Counted from the first letter of the stretch, positions 15,892 to 23,703 are shown. The stretch: DNA of 33,407 nucleotides from Verrucomicrobiales bacterium (GCA_022361255.1 JAKSBG010000318.1:1-33407); one strand, 5' to 3'. The notes: generated from the sequence alone by a model not told the origin. Numbers and translations: made by a program.

Positions 15892-17682
15892 ATGGAAATC
15901 CAGGTTTGGCAACAAGTCGTCACCGTAATCATCGTGATTGCGGTATTCGTCGTACTTGTCCGGGAATGGATTTCCCCGGATCTCGCAGCAATGGGGGCTT
16001 TTCTTTCCCTCGTGCTGATCGGTGTTCTTTCGCCGGGAGAAGCTCTCGGGGTCTTCGGCAGCTCAGCTCCGATTACCGTTGCCGCCATGTTCATTATGAG
16101 TGCTGTTCTGGAACGAACCGGACTCATCGAATTGCTCGCCAGTCGATTTGAAACCCTTGCCGGATCAAACCCGCTCCGGGTGATGCTGGTGCTCCTGATC
16201 CTGGTTGCTTCGCTTTCCGCTTTTGTGAACAACACACCTGTCGTGGTCGTTTTTCTACCAATCGTGCTGGCCCACTGTCGCAAATTTGATCTCACGGCCT
16301 CGCGCTTTCTTATCCCGCTAAGCTACGCTGCGATTGTCGGCGGAACCTGTACAATCATTGGAACGTCGACCAACCTGATTGCCTCGGGTATCGCAGCGGA
16401 CGCAGGCATGGAGCCTTTCAGCATGTTCGAAGTCAGCAAGCTCGGCATTCTTTTCGTGGTTGCTGTAATTGTCTATATTTTGTTCGGCGGATGGAAACTC
16501 ATCCCGGACCGGGTCACGCTCTCAACCCTTTTTGACGGCGAAGCCTCGCAGGAATTTCTCACCCAGGTCTACGTTAATGCCGACTCCCCTCTGATCGGGA
16601 AAGCCTTTCCGGAAACGCCTCTGGCAAAACAGCGAAACCTTCGCGTGATCGAAGTCAATCGCGAAGGGCGCCCCCTGCCGGTTCCTCTCAATGAACTGGT
16701 GCTTGAAGCAAAGGATCAGCTCATTCTGAAAACACGCGCCTCCGGGGTGGTCGAGCTGAATGAAACCACCGGCGTCGACCTCATGCCTGATGGAGAACTC
16801 GGACTCGACCATGTTCGCACCGAGTCCGCCGTTCTTATGGAAGGGATTGTTGGCCCAACATCCCGGCTCGTCGGCTACAGCCTGAAAGAACTCAATTTCC
16901 GGCAGCGATTCGGGGTCGTCATCCTCGCGGTGCACCGGCGCGGAGTGAATCTGCGGAATCGTTTTGAGGACGTGAAACTCGCTTTCGGCGACACCCTTCT
17001 TGTTGAAGGGCCAGTCGATCGCATGACAGAACTCTTTAACGAAAAGGATTTCGTCAACCTGAGCAAACCGAAGGAGCGCCCCATACGCCGCGCGAAAGCG
17101 CCCATCGCGATCGGGGCCCTGCTCCTTTTCATGATCGGCGGCGCCATTCTTCCTGCCTACATTCCTATTTTTGCGCTCACCGCTGCCCTGATCACCCTGA
17201 TCACCAAATGCATCGACCCCGACGAAGCCTACCAGGCAGTGGAATGGAAGGTGATATTTATGATTTTCGGAATGCTCGGCCTCGGAATCGGACTTGAGCA
17301 AACCGGCTTGGCGAGAATCATGGCCGAGCATGCCGCAGACTGGTTCCGGGGGTATGGGCCTTTCGCGGTGCTCGCTGCGCTCTATTTGCTCTCCGCAATT
17401 CTTACCGAGCTCATCAGCAATAACGCCGTTGCAGCTCTCCTCACCCCAATCGCAATCGGGATCGCGAACGAGCTCGGAGTCGACCCCCGCCCCTTCGTCG
17501 TTGCGGTCATGTTTGCCTCGTCCGCGAGCTTTGTCACTCCCATCGGCTACCAGACCAACACCTATGTCTACGGGGCCGGGGGATACAGATTTGCGGACTT
17601 CAGCAGAATTGGCCTCCCGCTCGCCATCGCCCTCTGGATAACGGCAAGTTACCTGATTCCCGTGTTGTGGCCTTTCAAGTGA
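15892..17682 (+). CDS. SLC13-family (DASS-type) permease with two RCK_C/TrkA_C domains
   Basis: A 596-residue membrane protein in two transmembrane halves (about 1-200 and 395-596) separated by a cytoplasmic region. That region holds two RCK_C-like domains (about 215-290, ending LILKTRASGVVEL, and about 305-385, ending TLLVEGPVDRMTEL). The transport motifs are SAFVNNTPVVVVFLPIV with TCTIIGTSTNLIASG in the first half and TELISNNAVAALLTPIAIG with FVTPIGYQTNTYVYG in the second, both typical of the SLC13/ArsB superfamily. RCK_C-containing members are found widely in bacteria and are usually proposed to move sulfate or dicarboxylates with sodium; the substrate is not determinable here. It is divergent from the CstA-type gene over 78 bases, so both may share control elements. 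Confidence 0.93.
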   Translation: MEIQVWQQVVTVIIVIAVFVVLVREWISPDLAAMGAFLSLVLIGVLSPGEALGVFGSSAPITVAAMFIMSAVLERTGLIELLASRFETLAGSNPLRVMLVLLILVASLSAFVNNTPVVVVFLPIVLAHCRKFDLTASRFLIPLSYAAIVGGTCTIIGTSTNLIASGIAADAGMEPFSMFEVSKLGILFVVAVIVYILFGGWKLIPDRVTLSTLFDGEASQEFLTQVYVNADSPLIGKAFPETPLAKQRNLRVIEVNREGRPLPVPLNELVLEAKDQLILKTRASGVVELNETTGVDLMPDGELGLDHVRTESAVLMEGIVGPTSRLVGYSLKELNFRQRFGVVILAVHRRGVNLRNRFEDVKLAFGDTLLVEGPVDRMTELFNEKDFVNLSKPKERPIRRAKAPIAIGALLLFMIGGAILPAYIPIFALTAALITLITKCIDPDEAYQAVEWKVIFMIFGMLGLGIGLEQTGLARIMAEHAADWFRGYGPFAVLAALYLLSAILTELISNNAVAALLTPIAIGIANELGVDPRPFVVAVMFASSASFVTPIGYQTNTYVYGAGGYRFADFSRIGLPLAIALWITASYLIPVLWPFK

Positions 17683-17810
17683 TTACGATATTTCGCCCGC
17701 CGATTCCGCTTGCGATCACGTGTTCTGTGCCTTACAGATAGCGCCTTTCAGTCGGCCGGGCCCAGGAAACCGGCATCTTTCTTTCACTCACCCCCCACCT
17801 GCCAACGTTC

Positions 17811-18701
17811 ATGGCCAAAAAAGCGGCGACAAAAAAGGCTCCTGCCAAAAAAGCAGCAGCGAAGAAGAAAACTCCTGCAAAAAAGACTGCAGCGAAGAAA
17901 AAAGCTCCGGCGAAAAAGGCAGCGGTGAAAAAGAAGGCTCCCGCCAAAAAAGCAGCGCCGAAGAAAAAGGCACCTGCTAAAAAAGCGGCTCCGAAAAAGA
18001 AAGCAGCCCCCAAAAAGAAAGCACCTGCTAAAAAGGCGGCTCCGAAGAAATCTGTAGCAAAAGCGCAGGAAAAAAAGGCAGCCAAAGCGCCTGTGAAGAA
18101 GAAGGCAACGAAAAAGCCCTCCGCTGCGCAAAAGAAAGTGGCGAACAAGGTTCCGATCCGGAAGCGCATGGCGGTGAAGAAACGCCCTGTCCTTCCTCAC
18201 CTCGCCCAGCGCCCCCTGCCTGCTGCAGCAAAAGCACCGGCCAAGCCCCGTAAATTGACCGCAGCATTTCTGAAAAAGCAGAAGCAAAAGCTCCTCGACC
18301 TCCGCGACACCCTCGTTGATCAGATGAACGGAGTAGCCCGCGACTCACTGGGGCGTGGCGATGATTCAGCTGACGCATCCGCCTTCGGAATGCACCAGGC
18401 TGACGCAGGAAGCGATTCCTACGATCGCGATTTTGCACTGAACATCCTCTCACAGGAGCAGGACGCCCTGCACGAAATTGAAGAAGCCCTTATTCGCATC
18501 GAAAACGGGGAATACGGAGTCTGCCAGGGATCCGGGGAAATGATTCCGCCGGCCCGCCTTGAGGCAATGCCGTTCGCCCGGTGCACCGTGGAGTATCAGG
18601 AAAAACTCGACGAAGAAAACACCCGCGGAGCCTACAATGCCCCCGTCAGTGCGCTCTTCGGAGCAGAAGATGACAAGGTGGCCAAGCCGGTCGACAAATA
18701 A
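17811..18701 (+). CDS. Histone H1-like tail fused to a DksA/TraR-type domain with degenerate zinc finger
   Basis: A 296-residue two-part protein. Residues 1 to about 150 are a nearly uninterrupted series of Lys/Ala/Pro repeats (AKKAAPKKK and PAKKA units), resembling eukaryotic H1 tails and expected to bind DNA without sequence preference. Residues about 155-275 match the DksA/TraR family: a coiled-coil arm (LLDLRDTLVDQMNG) and DRDFALNILSQEQDALHEIEEALIRIENGEYGVC. The finger region ends PPARLEAMPFARC. The finger has lost half of its usual CxxC...CxxC ligands; only Cys238 (C-Q-G-S) and Cys258 remain. DksA-type proteins enter the RNA polymerase secondary channel. The combination suggests a nucleoid-bound polymerase-associated factor, but that is inference. 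The repeats are also visible at the DNA level as a purine-rich run at 17811-18060. Confidence 0.88.
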   Translation: MAKKAATKKAPAKKAAAKKKTPAKKTAAKKKAPAKKAAVKKKAPAKKAAPKKKAPAKKAAPKKKAAPKKKAPAKKAAPKKSVAKAQEKKAAKAPVKKKATKKPSAAQKKVANKVPIRKRMAVKKRPVLPHLAQRPLPAAAKAPAKPRKLTAAFLKKQKQKLLDLRDTLVDQMNGVARDSLGRGDDSADASAFGMHQADAGSDSYDRDFALNILSQEQDALHEIEEALIRIENGEYGVCQGSGEMIPPARLEAMPFARCTVEYQEKLDEENTRGAYNAPVSALFGAEDDKVAKPVDK

Positions 18702-18728
18702 CCTGAAAACGACTCTGAAATTTATCGG

Positions 18729-18756
18729 TTGAGAAATTCTTCTCAGCGCGTAGAAT
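18729..18756 (+). promoter_or_regulatory. Candidate promoter of rpmG-rpsR
   Basis: TTGAGA (18729-18734) and TAGAAT (18751-18756) are separated by 16 bases and lie about 80-100 bases upstream of rpmG. A small inverted repeat, GAGAA/TTCTC (18731-18744), overlaps the -35 box and spacer. Both boxes match consensus well for this window. Confidence 0.5.
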
Positions 18757-18833
18757 ACCCGCCCTCGCGCCGCGAAACGGCATCGCAGCCCGCTAAGCGC
18801 GAAATCAACAGACGACCCTAACCGAATCAGACC

Positions 18834-19007
18834 ATGCCAAGAGAAGTCATCGTCCTGGAATGCACCGAGGCCAAAGAGGAAGGCGCTCGTCCCTCCATCT
18901 ATGTCACGACCCGCAACAAGAAGAGTCTTCGCACTCCCGGTCGTCTCGAGAAGGTAAAATTCAATCCGTATCTGAAGCGCCGCACTCTTCACCGCGAGAA
19001 GCGCTAG
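18834..19007 (+). CDS. rpmG: 50S ribosomal protein L33
   Basis: A 57-residue basic protein beginning [17 protein letters not shown] and containing [27 protein letters not shown], which is the L33 pattern and length. Only one cysteine is present, so it is the zinc-free (C-minus) form. It is followed 38 bases later by rpsR. No Shine-Dalgarno sequence is visible before the ATG. Confidence 0.95.
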   Translation: MPREVIVLECTEAKEEGARPSIYVTTRNKKSLRTPGRLEKVKFNPYLKRRTLHREKR

Positions 19008-19045
19008 TCGGGTCAACCAATTGTTACACTCACACGAAAAACGTT

Positions 19046-19282
19046 ATGGGTCCTAAAACCGAACAAAGAGCGATCAACATGCGCCGCGCGAACCGCCGCA
19101 TGCCACGCCGTCGCTACGACATCAAGCCCGATCAGATCAGCTATCTCAATCCTGAATTTCTCAGCAAATTCACGACTGAGTCCGGCAAGATCTATCCCCG
19201 CCGCACGACCGGAGTTTCTGCTAAGCTCCATCGCAAGATTACCCGTGAGATCAAGCGCGCCCGCGCTCTCAACCTGATGTAA
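19046..19282 (+). CDS. rpsR: 30S ribosomal protein S18
   Basis: A 78-residue basic protein with YDIKPDQISYLNPEFLSKFTTESGKIYPRRTTGVSAKLHRKITREIKRARALNLM, split here by family features: the IDYKD-like start region, the F-x-x-x-x-G-KI-PRR-TG core, and the R-x-I-KRAR end. S18 binds the small subunit platform next to S6. The frame is open further upstream to 18860, but that would overlap rpmG; ATG 19046 gives the correct length. The L33-S18 pairing supports both calls. Inverted repeats follow at 19326-19376. Confidence 0.96.
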   Translation: MGPKTEQRAINMRRANRRMPRRRYDIKPDQISYLNPEFLSKFTTESGKIYPRRTTGVSAKLHRKITREIKRARALNLM

Positions 19283-19325
19283 TCTGCCGCGAGGCAATTC
19301 AATTTTTCCCGCAAGGGACACCCGG

Positions 19326-19376
19326 CAGGGTTAGGTCAATGGCCTAACCCTGTTTGCTTTGGGACCAAACAGGGTT
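19326..19376 (+). repeat. Overlapping inverted repeats (alternative hairpins) between rpsR and the BASS transporter gene
   Basis: Hairpin 1 pairs CAGGGTTAGG (19326-19335) with CCTAACCCTG (19343-19352) around a 7-base loop. Hairpin 2 pairs AACCCTGTTTG (19346-19356) with CAAACAGGGTT (19366-19376). They share AACCCTG (19346-19352), so only one can form at a time, as in an attenuator. Neither is followed by a good T run. They may terminate or insulate the ribosomal transcript, or control read-through. Confidence 0.6.
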
Positions 19377-19414
19377 GGATTCAGCCTGTTGAAGGTCCAG
19401 GGTGACAGTTCGAT

Positions 19415-20305
19415 ATGATCGTCAACGTTCTCCTGCCACTGATTCTGGCATTCATCATGTTCTCGCTCGGCCTCGGGCTGAAGGGGGAGGATTTCGTGAG
19501 AGTGGCCAGGTTTCCGCGGGCATTTGGTATCGGAATACTCAATCAGCTGGTTCTCATTCCCGCCTTTGCTTTGGCGATCATCATGCTGTTCCAGCCGGAA
19601 CCCGAAATGGCGGTTGGAATCATGATTCTTTCCTTCTGCCCCGGTGGAGTGACTTCCAATGTTCTTACCAGACTCGCCGGCGGCAACACACCTCTCTCCA
19701 TTTCCCTGACGGCGGTCGTGAGTTTGGTGTCCATCGTTACCGTCCCTCTTCTCGTCTCCCTGAGCGTGAACCATTTCATGGGAGTTGACGGTCCGGAGGT
19801 CGATGTGACGAAACTCGGACTGCAGATGTTTCTCCTCACGGCGGTGCCTGTCGGATTCGGGATGCTTCTCACCCGGGTTTCCCCGCGACTCGTGGACAAG
19901 ATCGCAAAAGCGGTTTCGCGAATCGCGTTGGGTCTTTTTGTTTTCATCATTTTCGCAGCGATCGTGAAAAACAGAGTCGTGTTTTTCGGAAATCTTCCCA
20001 CTCTGGGACCGGCTCTCATCCTCTTGAATGCCGCCCTTCTCGCGGTCGGCCTTCTCACCGCGAGGCTGGCAAAGCTCGAAACTGCCGATGCCAGCACCAT
20101 CTCGATTGAGTCAGGCATCCAGAACGGAACTCTCGCCATCGCAGTCGGTGCTCTGATTGCCGCTTCGAAAACGGAAACACTTCCTCCGACAACCGTTCCG
20201 GCGGCGGTGTATGGAATCACGATGTATCTCGTCTCTGTCCCTTTTGTGATCTGGCGACGACGGATTTCATCCCGGCAGATCGATTCTCAACCCGCCTCTT
20301 CGTGA
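19415..20305 (+). CDS. Bile acid:sodium symporter (BASS) family transporter
   Basis: A 296-residue membrane protein with about nine helices. Family features are the N-terminal FIMFSLGLGLKGEDF, the FCPGGVTSNVLTRLAGGNTPLSISLTAV segment (conserved CPGG..SN and sodium-site region), and GIQNGTLAIAVGALI near residue 230, which corresponds to the conserved E-x-G-x-Q-N sodium motif (here ESGIQN). Bacterial members transport organic anions such as pantoate, pyruvate or other acids with sodium; the substrate is unknown here. ATG 19415 gives the typical start directly at the first helix. Its TGA overlaps the GTG start of the next gene by four bases (GTGA), indicating translational coupling. Confidence 0.93.
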   Translation: MIVNVLLPLILAFIMFSLGLGLKGEDFVRVARFPRAFGIGILNQLVLIPAFALAIIMLFQPEPEMAVGIMILSFCPGGVTSNVLTRLAGGNTPLSISLTAVVSLVSIVTVPLLVSLSVNHFMGVDGPEVDVTKLGLQMFLLTAVPVGFGMLLTRVSPRLVDKIAKAVSRIALGLFVFIIFAAIVKNRVVFFGNLPTLGPALILLNAALLAVGLLTARLAKLETADASTISIESGIQNGTLAIAVGALIAASKTETLPPTTVPAAVYGITMYLVSVPFVIWRRRISSRQIDSQPASS

Positions 20306-20580
20306 AACCATCAGAAGATAAAACCGGCAAGCGGAAGCCGTGGCTTTTCCGCCTCGGTGTCGGATTGATCCTTCTCTCCGGAGTTTGTTTTTTCACCATG
20401 CTCAGTGTGCCGTTTTTTCCGCTCGGCGACGGACAGAAAGCCATGCTTGGCGGAGGGCTCTTCATCGGAATGCAGATTTCGTGGTGGGTCGGTGCGGCCT
20501 GCGTTGGTCCGGCGGCAGTGAAGAAAATGAGCTCGTGGTTCAAGCGTTCGAAGAAGGAGGATCTTTCATCTGATGAATAG
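20302..20580 (+). CDS. Small two-helix membrane protein coupled to the BASS transporter
   Basis: A 92-residue protein starting at GTG 20302, which overlaps the stop of the transporter gene. Two hydrophobic helices (about residues 15-40 and 47-70) are joined by a short loop with FPLGDGQKAMLGGGLFIGMQISWW; the ends are charged. The loop and second helix resemble the small module called transporter suffix domain that occurs beside or fused to membrane carriers (a by-eye resemblance with its GQKA.LG...F..GE...W pattern). Overlap and order suggest it assembles with or stabilises the BASS protein. There is no catalytic motif. Confidence 0.75.
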   Translation: MKPSEDKTGKRKPWLFRLGVGLILLSGVCFFTMLSVPFFPLGDGQKAMLGGGLFIGMQISWWVGAACVGPAAVKKMSSWFKRSKKEDLSSDE

Positions 20581-20625
20581 TTCCGTCGATAGCACTGTGA
20601 GGTGAAGATGGAGAACGCAGCGGCG

Positions 20626-20662
20626 AAAAAGCCCCCGTGGCGTTCCACAGGGGCTCTTTCTT
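20626..20662. terminator. Bidirectional Rho-independent terminator
   Basis: AAAAAGCCCCCGTGG (20626-20640), loop CGTT, then CCACAGGGGCTCTTTCTT. The stem is about 10 bp with one C-A mismatch. T-rich runs exist on both sides, so it can end both the plus-strand small membrane protein gene (stop at 20580) and the minus-strand beta-helix gene (stop at 20700). Confidence 0.85.
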
Positions 20663-20699
20663 CCACGCAGCACAACCAACTGCACCCCCAAATCTCCCG

Positions 20700-22733
20700 T
20701 TACTTCTTGGCAATCACCCGCAAACGGCTGCGATCGCGCCCCACATGTGCAGATGATGATCTCAGGTCAAAACGCAGATTCTTCCGGACCCTGGACTTAC
20801 GACCGGTTCGCTTCACCCTGACGCGATAGGTCTCCCCCTCTCCATTTCGTAAGGCGGCAGCGGTATGCCCGCTCCCGGCAATGGCAGCGGTCAGGTTTGC
20901 CCTTCTGCCTGTCACGCGATGCACCTTGACCCGGAGATTTCTCTTTTTGATTTTTCCGCGCAGGGTCAAATCGTCCAGATCTCCATCGTTCGTGACTTTG
21001 AGGTAAGCGGATTTTTTCCGGCGCCCTTTCGGACGAACCGTAATTCTTTGCCCGCTTCCCGACACGCTGAAAAGGTCGTTTCCCCGCATCGTCGCCTCGT
21101 TGTTTCGCTTTCCAATAAGTTGATCAGGACGATACACTGCCTCCACCGCGCCGAGATCAGCGAGTGGACCGAAAGGACGGTTGCCCTCGCGGAGATCTTG
21201 GAAAGGAATGGTATCGTCGGTCATCGCGAGGCGGTCCAGAATTTCGGTTTCTCCCGGGAGCGGAACCCCGAACAGATGCTCATCGGGCCCGACGGGATCC
21301 GGTGTCAGATCAACCGGCACATCATCGGTTTCGAAATTTTCGCCGGCAAGAATGATCTCCGCTTCACCAAACGCCTCCCGGTGAGAGACCTCGCGGTTCA
21401 AACCGTTTGTGTTTCCTCCGAGAATTGAATTACGAATGGTGAGCTCAGCATCTCCGCCGACGACAATGGCTGAGTCATTCTGGTTCGGGTCGAAGTTCCC
21501 GACGATGGTTGAACTTTCAATGACCCCGTCACCGCCGAAGAGGTAGATCGCCGTTTCGCGATTTCCCGAGACGATGCAGTTTGTGAGAGCCAGCTGCCCT
21601 GCGGGAATCGGAAGAGAAAAAATTGCTCCTCCGTCACTGAGTGTGCCGGGATCGGCTCCGAATCCGAGGCCGGGGACTCCAGCCAGATTCTGATGGAAAA
21701 TCGCGCTCTGGATGATGAGATTTCCGCCGTAGTGAACGATGGCACCGCCGTGTCCGCCGCTCCCGTTCCGGCCCGATTGAGACATACCGCCATGCCCGGC
21801 TCTATTCCCTACAAACTTGAGTTGGAACAGTGAGACTCCGTTCCCGATGTAAAGGGCTCCGCCTTGACCTCCGGAGCCTCCGAGTCCGTCTCCGCTGTGC
21901 GCCCCGCCATTGCCGGCTTCATTTCCTGAAAACACCGTCTGGCCGAACCCAAAGAAAGAAGACTCATTAAAATAGACAGCACCTCCACTGCCGCCGGCCC
22001 CTGCATTTTCACCGTCAGTAGCTGAGCTTCCGCCATCGCCGGCGCGATTATCGCTGAATGCACTGGCTCCTCCCTCGCAGGCAAACAGAGCGAAGATGGC
22101 GCCGCCGTCACCGCCGTCTCCACCTTCAGTATCGGGGGAATCAAACCCGTCACCAGCCCGGTTGTTCTCGAACTCGGACTGCGAGAAGAAAAGGGATCCT
22201 TTTGTGTAGACCGCGCCACCGTCACCGCCACTGGGATTTATCTCCGATCCGTTTCCCGCCCGGTTATCCGCAAAGCGGCAGTCGACAAGGGTTACTATCG
22301 ACTCCGCGAAATTCATCGACCCGCCATCGTTGCCCCCTCCATCAGGGCCACGCCCATTGATAAATGTCATGCCGGTGATGTTGATGCGGGCTCCGTCACC
22401 GATCTGGACGAGGTGACGACTCGCGTTGTCCGCGTCGACTGTAATTCCATTTTCCAGATTCGACGCATCGATGTTCAGAACGGTGTTCGGATCCCGTACG
22501 GTAACCAGATTTCCAGTGGTCAGAGTGATCGTCTCCCCGTCGAGCGAGGCGTCGAACAAAATCGTGTGATCCGCGTCCGATGAAGCGAGGACCAGATTTT
22601 CCCGCAGGGATCCCGGGCCGCTGTCGTTTGTGTTCGTGACAGTGAAAATATCTGCCTGTGCGGATGCTGTCGTGAGGACCGCACCCATTAGAAGCATCGC
22701 AATGCTTCGTTTCGGTTTTCTTTTGGTATTCAT
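20700..22733 (-). CDS. Exported glycine-rich parallel beta-helix protein with basic C-terminal domain (paralog 1)
   Basis: A 677-residue protein from ATG 22733 with a signal peptide (KRSIAMLLMGAVLTTASAQA). The mature N-terminus ADIFTVTNTNDSGPGSLREN is the start often seen in exported right-handed beta-helix (polymorphic outer membrane protein-like) proteins. The middle (about 100-500) consists of about 20-30-residue rungs with repeats such as F-x-x-N-R-A-G-D/N-G followed by Gly/Asp-rich GGDGGDGGAIF, typical of loops outside a beta-helix. The last about 150 residues form a separate Arg/Lys-rich domain beginning LIGKRNNEATMRGND and containing VTNDGDLDDLTLRG. The gene at 26917 is a full-length paralog. 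The open frame extends upstream to 22832 but the ATG with a signal peptide is preferred. Role unknown: surface or extracellular structure, adhesin or sugar-binding are all possible. Confidence 0.87.
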   Translation of the reverse strand: MNTKRKPKRSIAMLLMGAVLTTASAQADIFTVTNTNDSGPGSLRENLVLASSDADHTILFDASLDGETITLTTGNLVTVRDPNTVLNIDASNLENGITVDADNASRHLVQIGDGARINITGMTFINGRGPDGGGNDGGSMNFAESIVTLVDCRFADNRAGNGSEINPSGGDGGAVYTKGSLFFSQSEFENNRAGDGFDSPDTEGGDGGDGGAIFALFACEGGASAFSDNRAGDGGSSATDGENAGAGGSGGAVYFNESSFFGFGQTVFSGNEAGNGGAHSGDGLGGSGGQGGALYIGNGVSLFQLKFVGNRAGHGGMSQSGRNGSGGHGGAIVHYGGNLIIQSAIFHQNLAGVPGLGFGADPGTLSDGGAIFSLPIPAGQLALTNCIVSGNRETAIYLFGGDGVIESSTIVGNFDPNQNDSAIVVGGDAELTIRNSILGGNTNGLNREVSHREAFGEAEIILAGENFETDDVPVDLTPDPVGPDEHLFGVPLPGETEILDRLAMTDDTIPFQDLREGNRPFGPLADLGAVEAVYRPDQLIGKRNNEATMRGNDLFSVSGSGQRITVRPKGRRKKSAYLKVTNDGDLDDLTLRGKIKKRNLRVKVHRVTGRRANLTAAIAGSGHTAAALRNGEGETYRVRVKRTGRKSRVRKNLRFDLRSSSAHVGRDRSRLRVIAKK

Positions 22734-22757
22734 GGAATGGTTGTGTTGGTTGTTGTG
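22734..22757 (-). promoter_or_regulatory. A/C-rich translation leader of beta-helix gene 1
   Basis: On the minus strand the bases just before ATG 22733 read CAACAACCAACACAACC then ATTCC. There is no Shine-Dalgarno sequence. The beta-helix gene at 26917 has an almost identical leader (CAACAACCAACCACACC then TTCC). Confidence 0.6.
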
Positions 22758-22769
22758 AAAAGGCACCCG

Positions 22770-22785
22770 TTCCGCGAACGCGGAA
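22770..22785. repeat. Perfect inverted repeat in the leader of beta-helix gene 1
   Basis: TTCCGCG-AA-CGCGGAA, seven paired bases around a two-base centre, located 37 bases upstream of ATG 22733 and downstream of the putative transcription start. It could be an operator or a leader hairpin. It is absent from the leader of paralog 2. Confidence 0.5.
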
Positions 22786-22796
22786 TTCGTGATGTC

Positions 22797-22831
22797 ACTC
22801 CCAACGAGGGGAATAGCCGGGATTCGTTTCA
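22797..22831 (-). promoter_or_regulatory. Putative ECF-type promoter of beta-helix gene 1 (element A)
   Basis: Minus strand: TGAAACG (22831-22825), 15 bases, CCTCG (22809-22805), then GGGAGT (22802-22797). The same block, ungapped and identical at about 26 of 35 positions, lies upstream of the paralog at 26861-26895. The spacing between TGAAACG and CCTnG fits -35 and -10 boxes of ECF sigma factors. Assignment to the neighbouring sigma gene is inference. Confidence 0.5.
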
Positions 22832-22916
22832 CATTTCCCCAAAAAAAGGTGAATCAGACTTTCCGGGAGATCTCCGCATGAGTTCCGGTCCCGGTTCGTC
22901 TCACCCGCCACCCCCT

Positions 22917-22944
22917 TGAAACGAACCCGTATCCGTTATCCTGA
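22917..22944 (+). promoter_or_regulatory. Possible autoregulatory ECF-type element before the sigma factor gene
   Basis: TGAAACG (22917-22923), 16 bases, CCTGA (22940-22944), similar to elements upstream of both beta-helix genes. It ends only 9 bases before the ATG at 22954, so a transcript from it would be nearly leaderless. TGAAACG alone is common enough to occur by chance. Confidence 0.3.
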
Positions 22945-22953
22945 TTCCGCCCT

Positions 22954-23694
22954 ATGAATGCTCCCGTCCGATCCGACAATCGTGAAAGCGGTCAGTTTCC
23001 TGATACCCGCTGGACAATCATACTTCAAAGTCAGGGAGAAGATGATGAGGCACGACAGCGTGCTCTCACCCACCTTTGCGAAGCCTACTGGTATCCGATC
23101 TATTGCTATGTCCGTCGGCGTGGATTGAGTCCCTCTGACGCAGAGGACTCCACCCAAAGCTTCTTCTGTGACCTTCTGGAAAAAGATCGTTTTCGACTGT
23201 TCTCGGAAGAGAAAGGCAAGCTTCGCGCCTACCTGCTGACCTCCATTAAGCGCTTTCTCCGTAACGAATGGGTCGCGAGCTGTGCGCAGAAGCGCGGGGG
23301 CGGGACGGCACCGCTGTCGCTCGATGCTGAACTGGCCGAGAAGCGATACGAGGTGGAACCTTCTGAATTTGCTTCACCGGAAAAACTCTTCGAAGTCCGC
23401 TGGGCTTTGACGGTATTGGAACGCGCTCTTGCGCGTGTCAGGGATCACTACATCACACAGGGAAAGGAGAAAATCTTTGAGCAGTTTCGCCACCACCTTA
23501 CCGGCGACGGGGACCTTTCTTTCCGTGACATCGGAACCGGACTGGGCGTCAGCGAAAGTTCTGCCCGGGTTATGCTTTTCAGAATGCGGAAACTCTACCG
23601 CAGCTGTATCGAAGAGGAAATCGGCGCGACGATCACGGACGGGGAATCCGTGCAGGAGGAGGTCGAGTATCTGAATCGTATTTTCGCCAACTAG
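22954..23694 (+). CDS. ECF-like RNA polymerase sigma factor
   Basis: A 246-residue sigma-70-family protein with only regions 2 and 4. After a short N-terminus with FPDTRWTIIL comes region 2 (about 38-110: LCEAYWYPIYCYVRRRGLSPSDAEDSTQSFF). Region 4 lies near 185-215, with a helix-turn-helix, FRDIGTGLGVSESSARVMLFRMRKLYR. The FPDTRW start and the downstream kinase gene are typical of ECF groups in Planctomycetes, Verrucomicrobia and Acidobacteria that are linked to serine/threonine kinases in place of membrane anti-sigma factors. A 30-residue extension follows region 4. The gene is followed after 9 bases by the kinase gene, so the two are co-transcribed, and it is divergent from beta-helix gene 1. 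It likely directs expression of neighbouring genes after activation by the kinase (inference). Confidence 0.92.
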   Translation: MNAPVRSDNRESGQFPDTRWTIILQSQGEDDEARQRALTHLCEAYWYPIYCYVRRRGLSPSDAEDSTQSFFCDLLEKDRFRLFSEEKGKLRAYLLTSIKRFLRNEWVASCAQKRGGGTAPLSLDAELAEKRYEVEPSEFASPEKLFEVRWALTVLERALARVRDHYITQGKEKIFEQFRHHLTGDGDLSFRDIGTGLGVSESSARVMLFRMRKLYRSCIEEEIGATITDGESVQEEVEYLNRIFAN

Positions 23695-23703
23695 GCATCG
23701 CAA

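Noticed and set aside
21500-22300. Regular GC-rich repeats suggestive of a CRISPR array or tandem DNA repeat
   Set aside because: The spacing is irregular and follows the codons of Gly/Asp-rich beta-helix rungs (NRAG-type loops); units are not identical at the DNA level.
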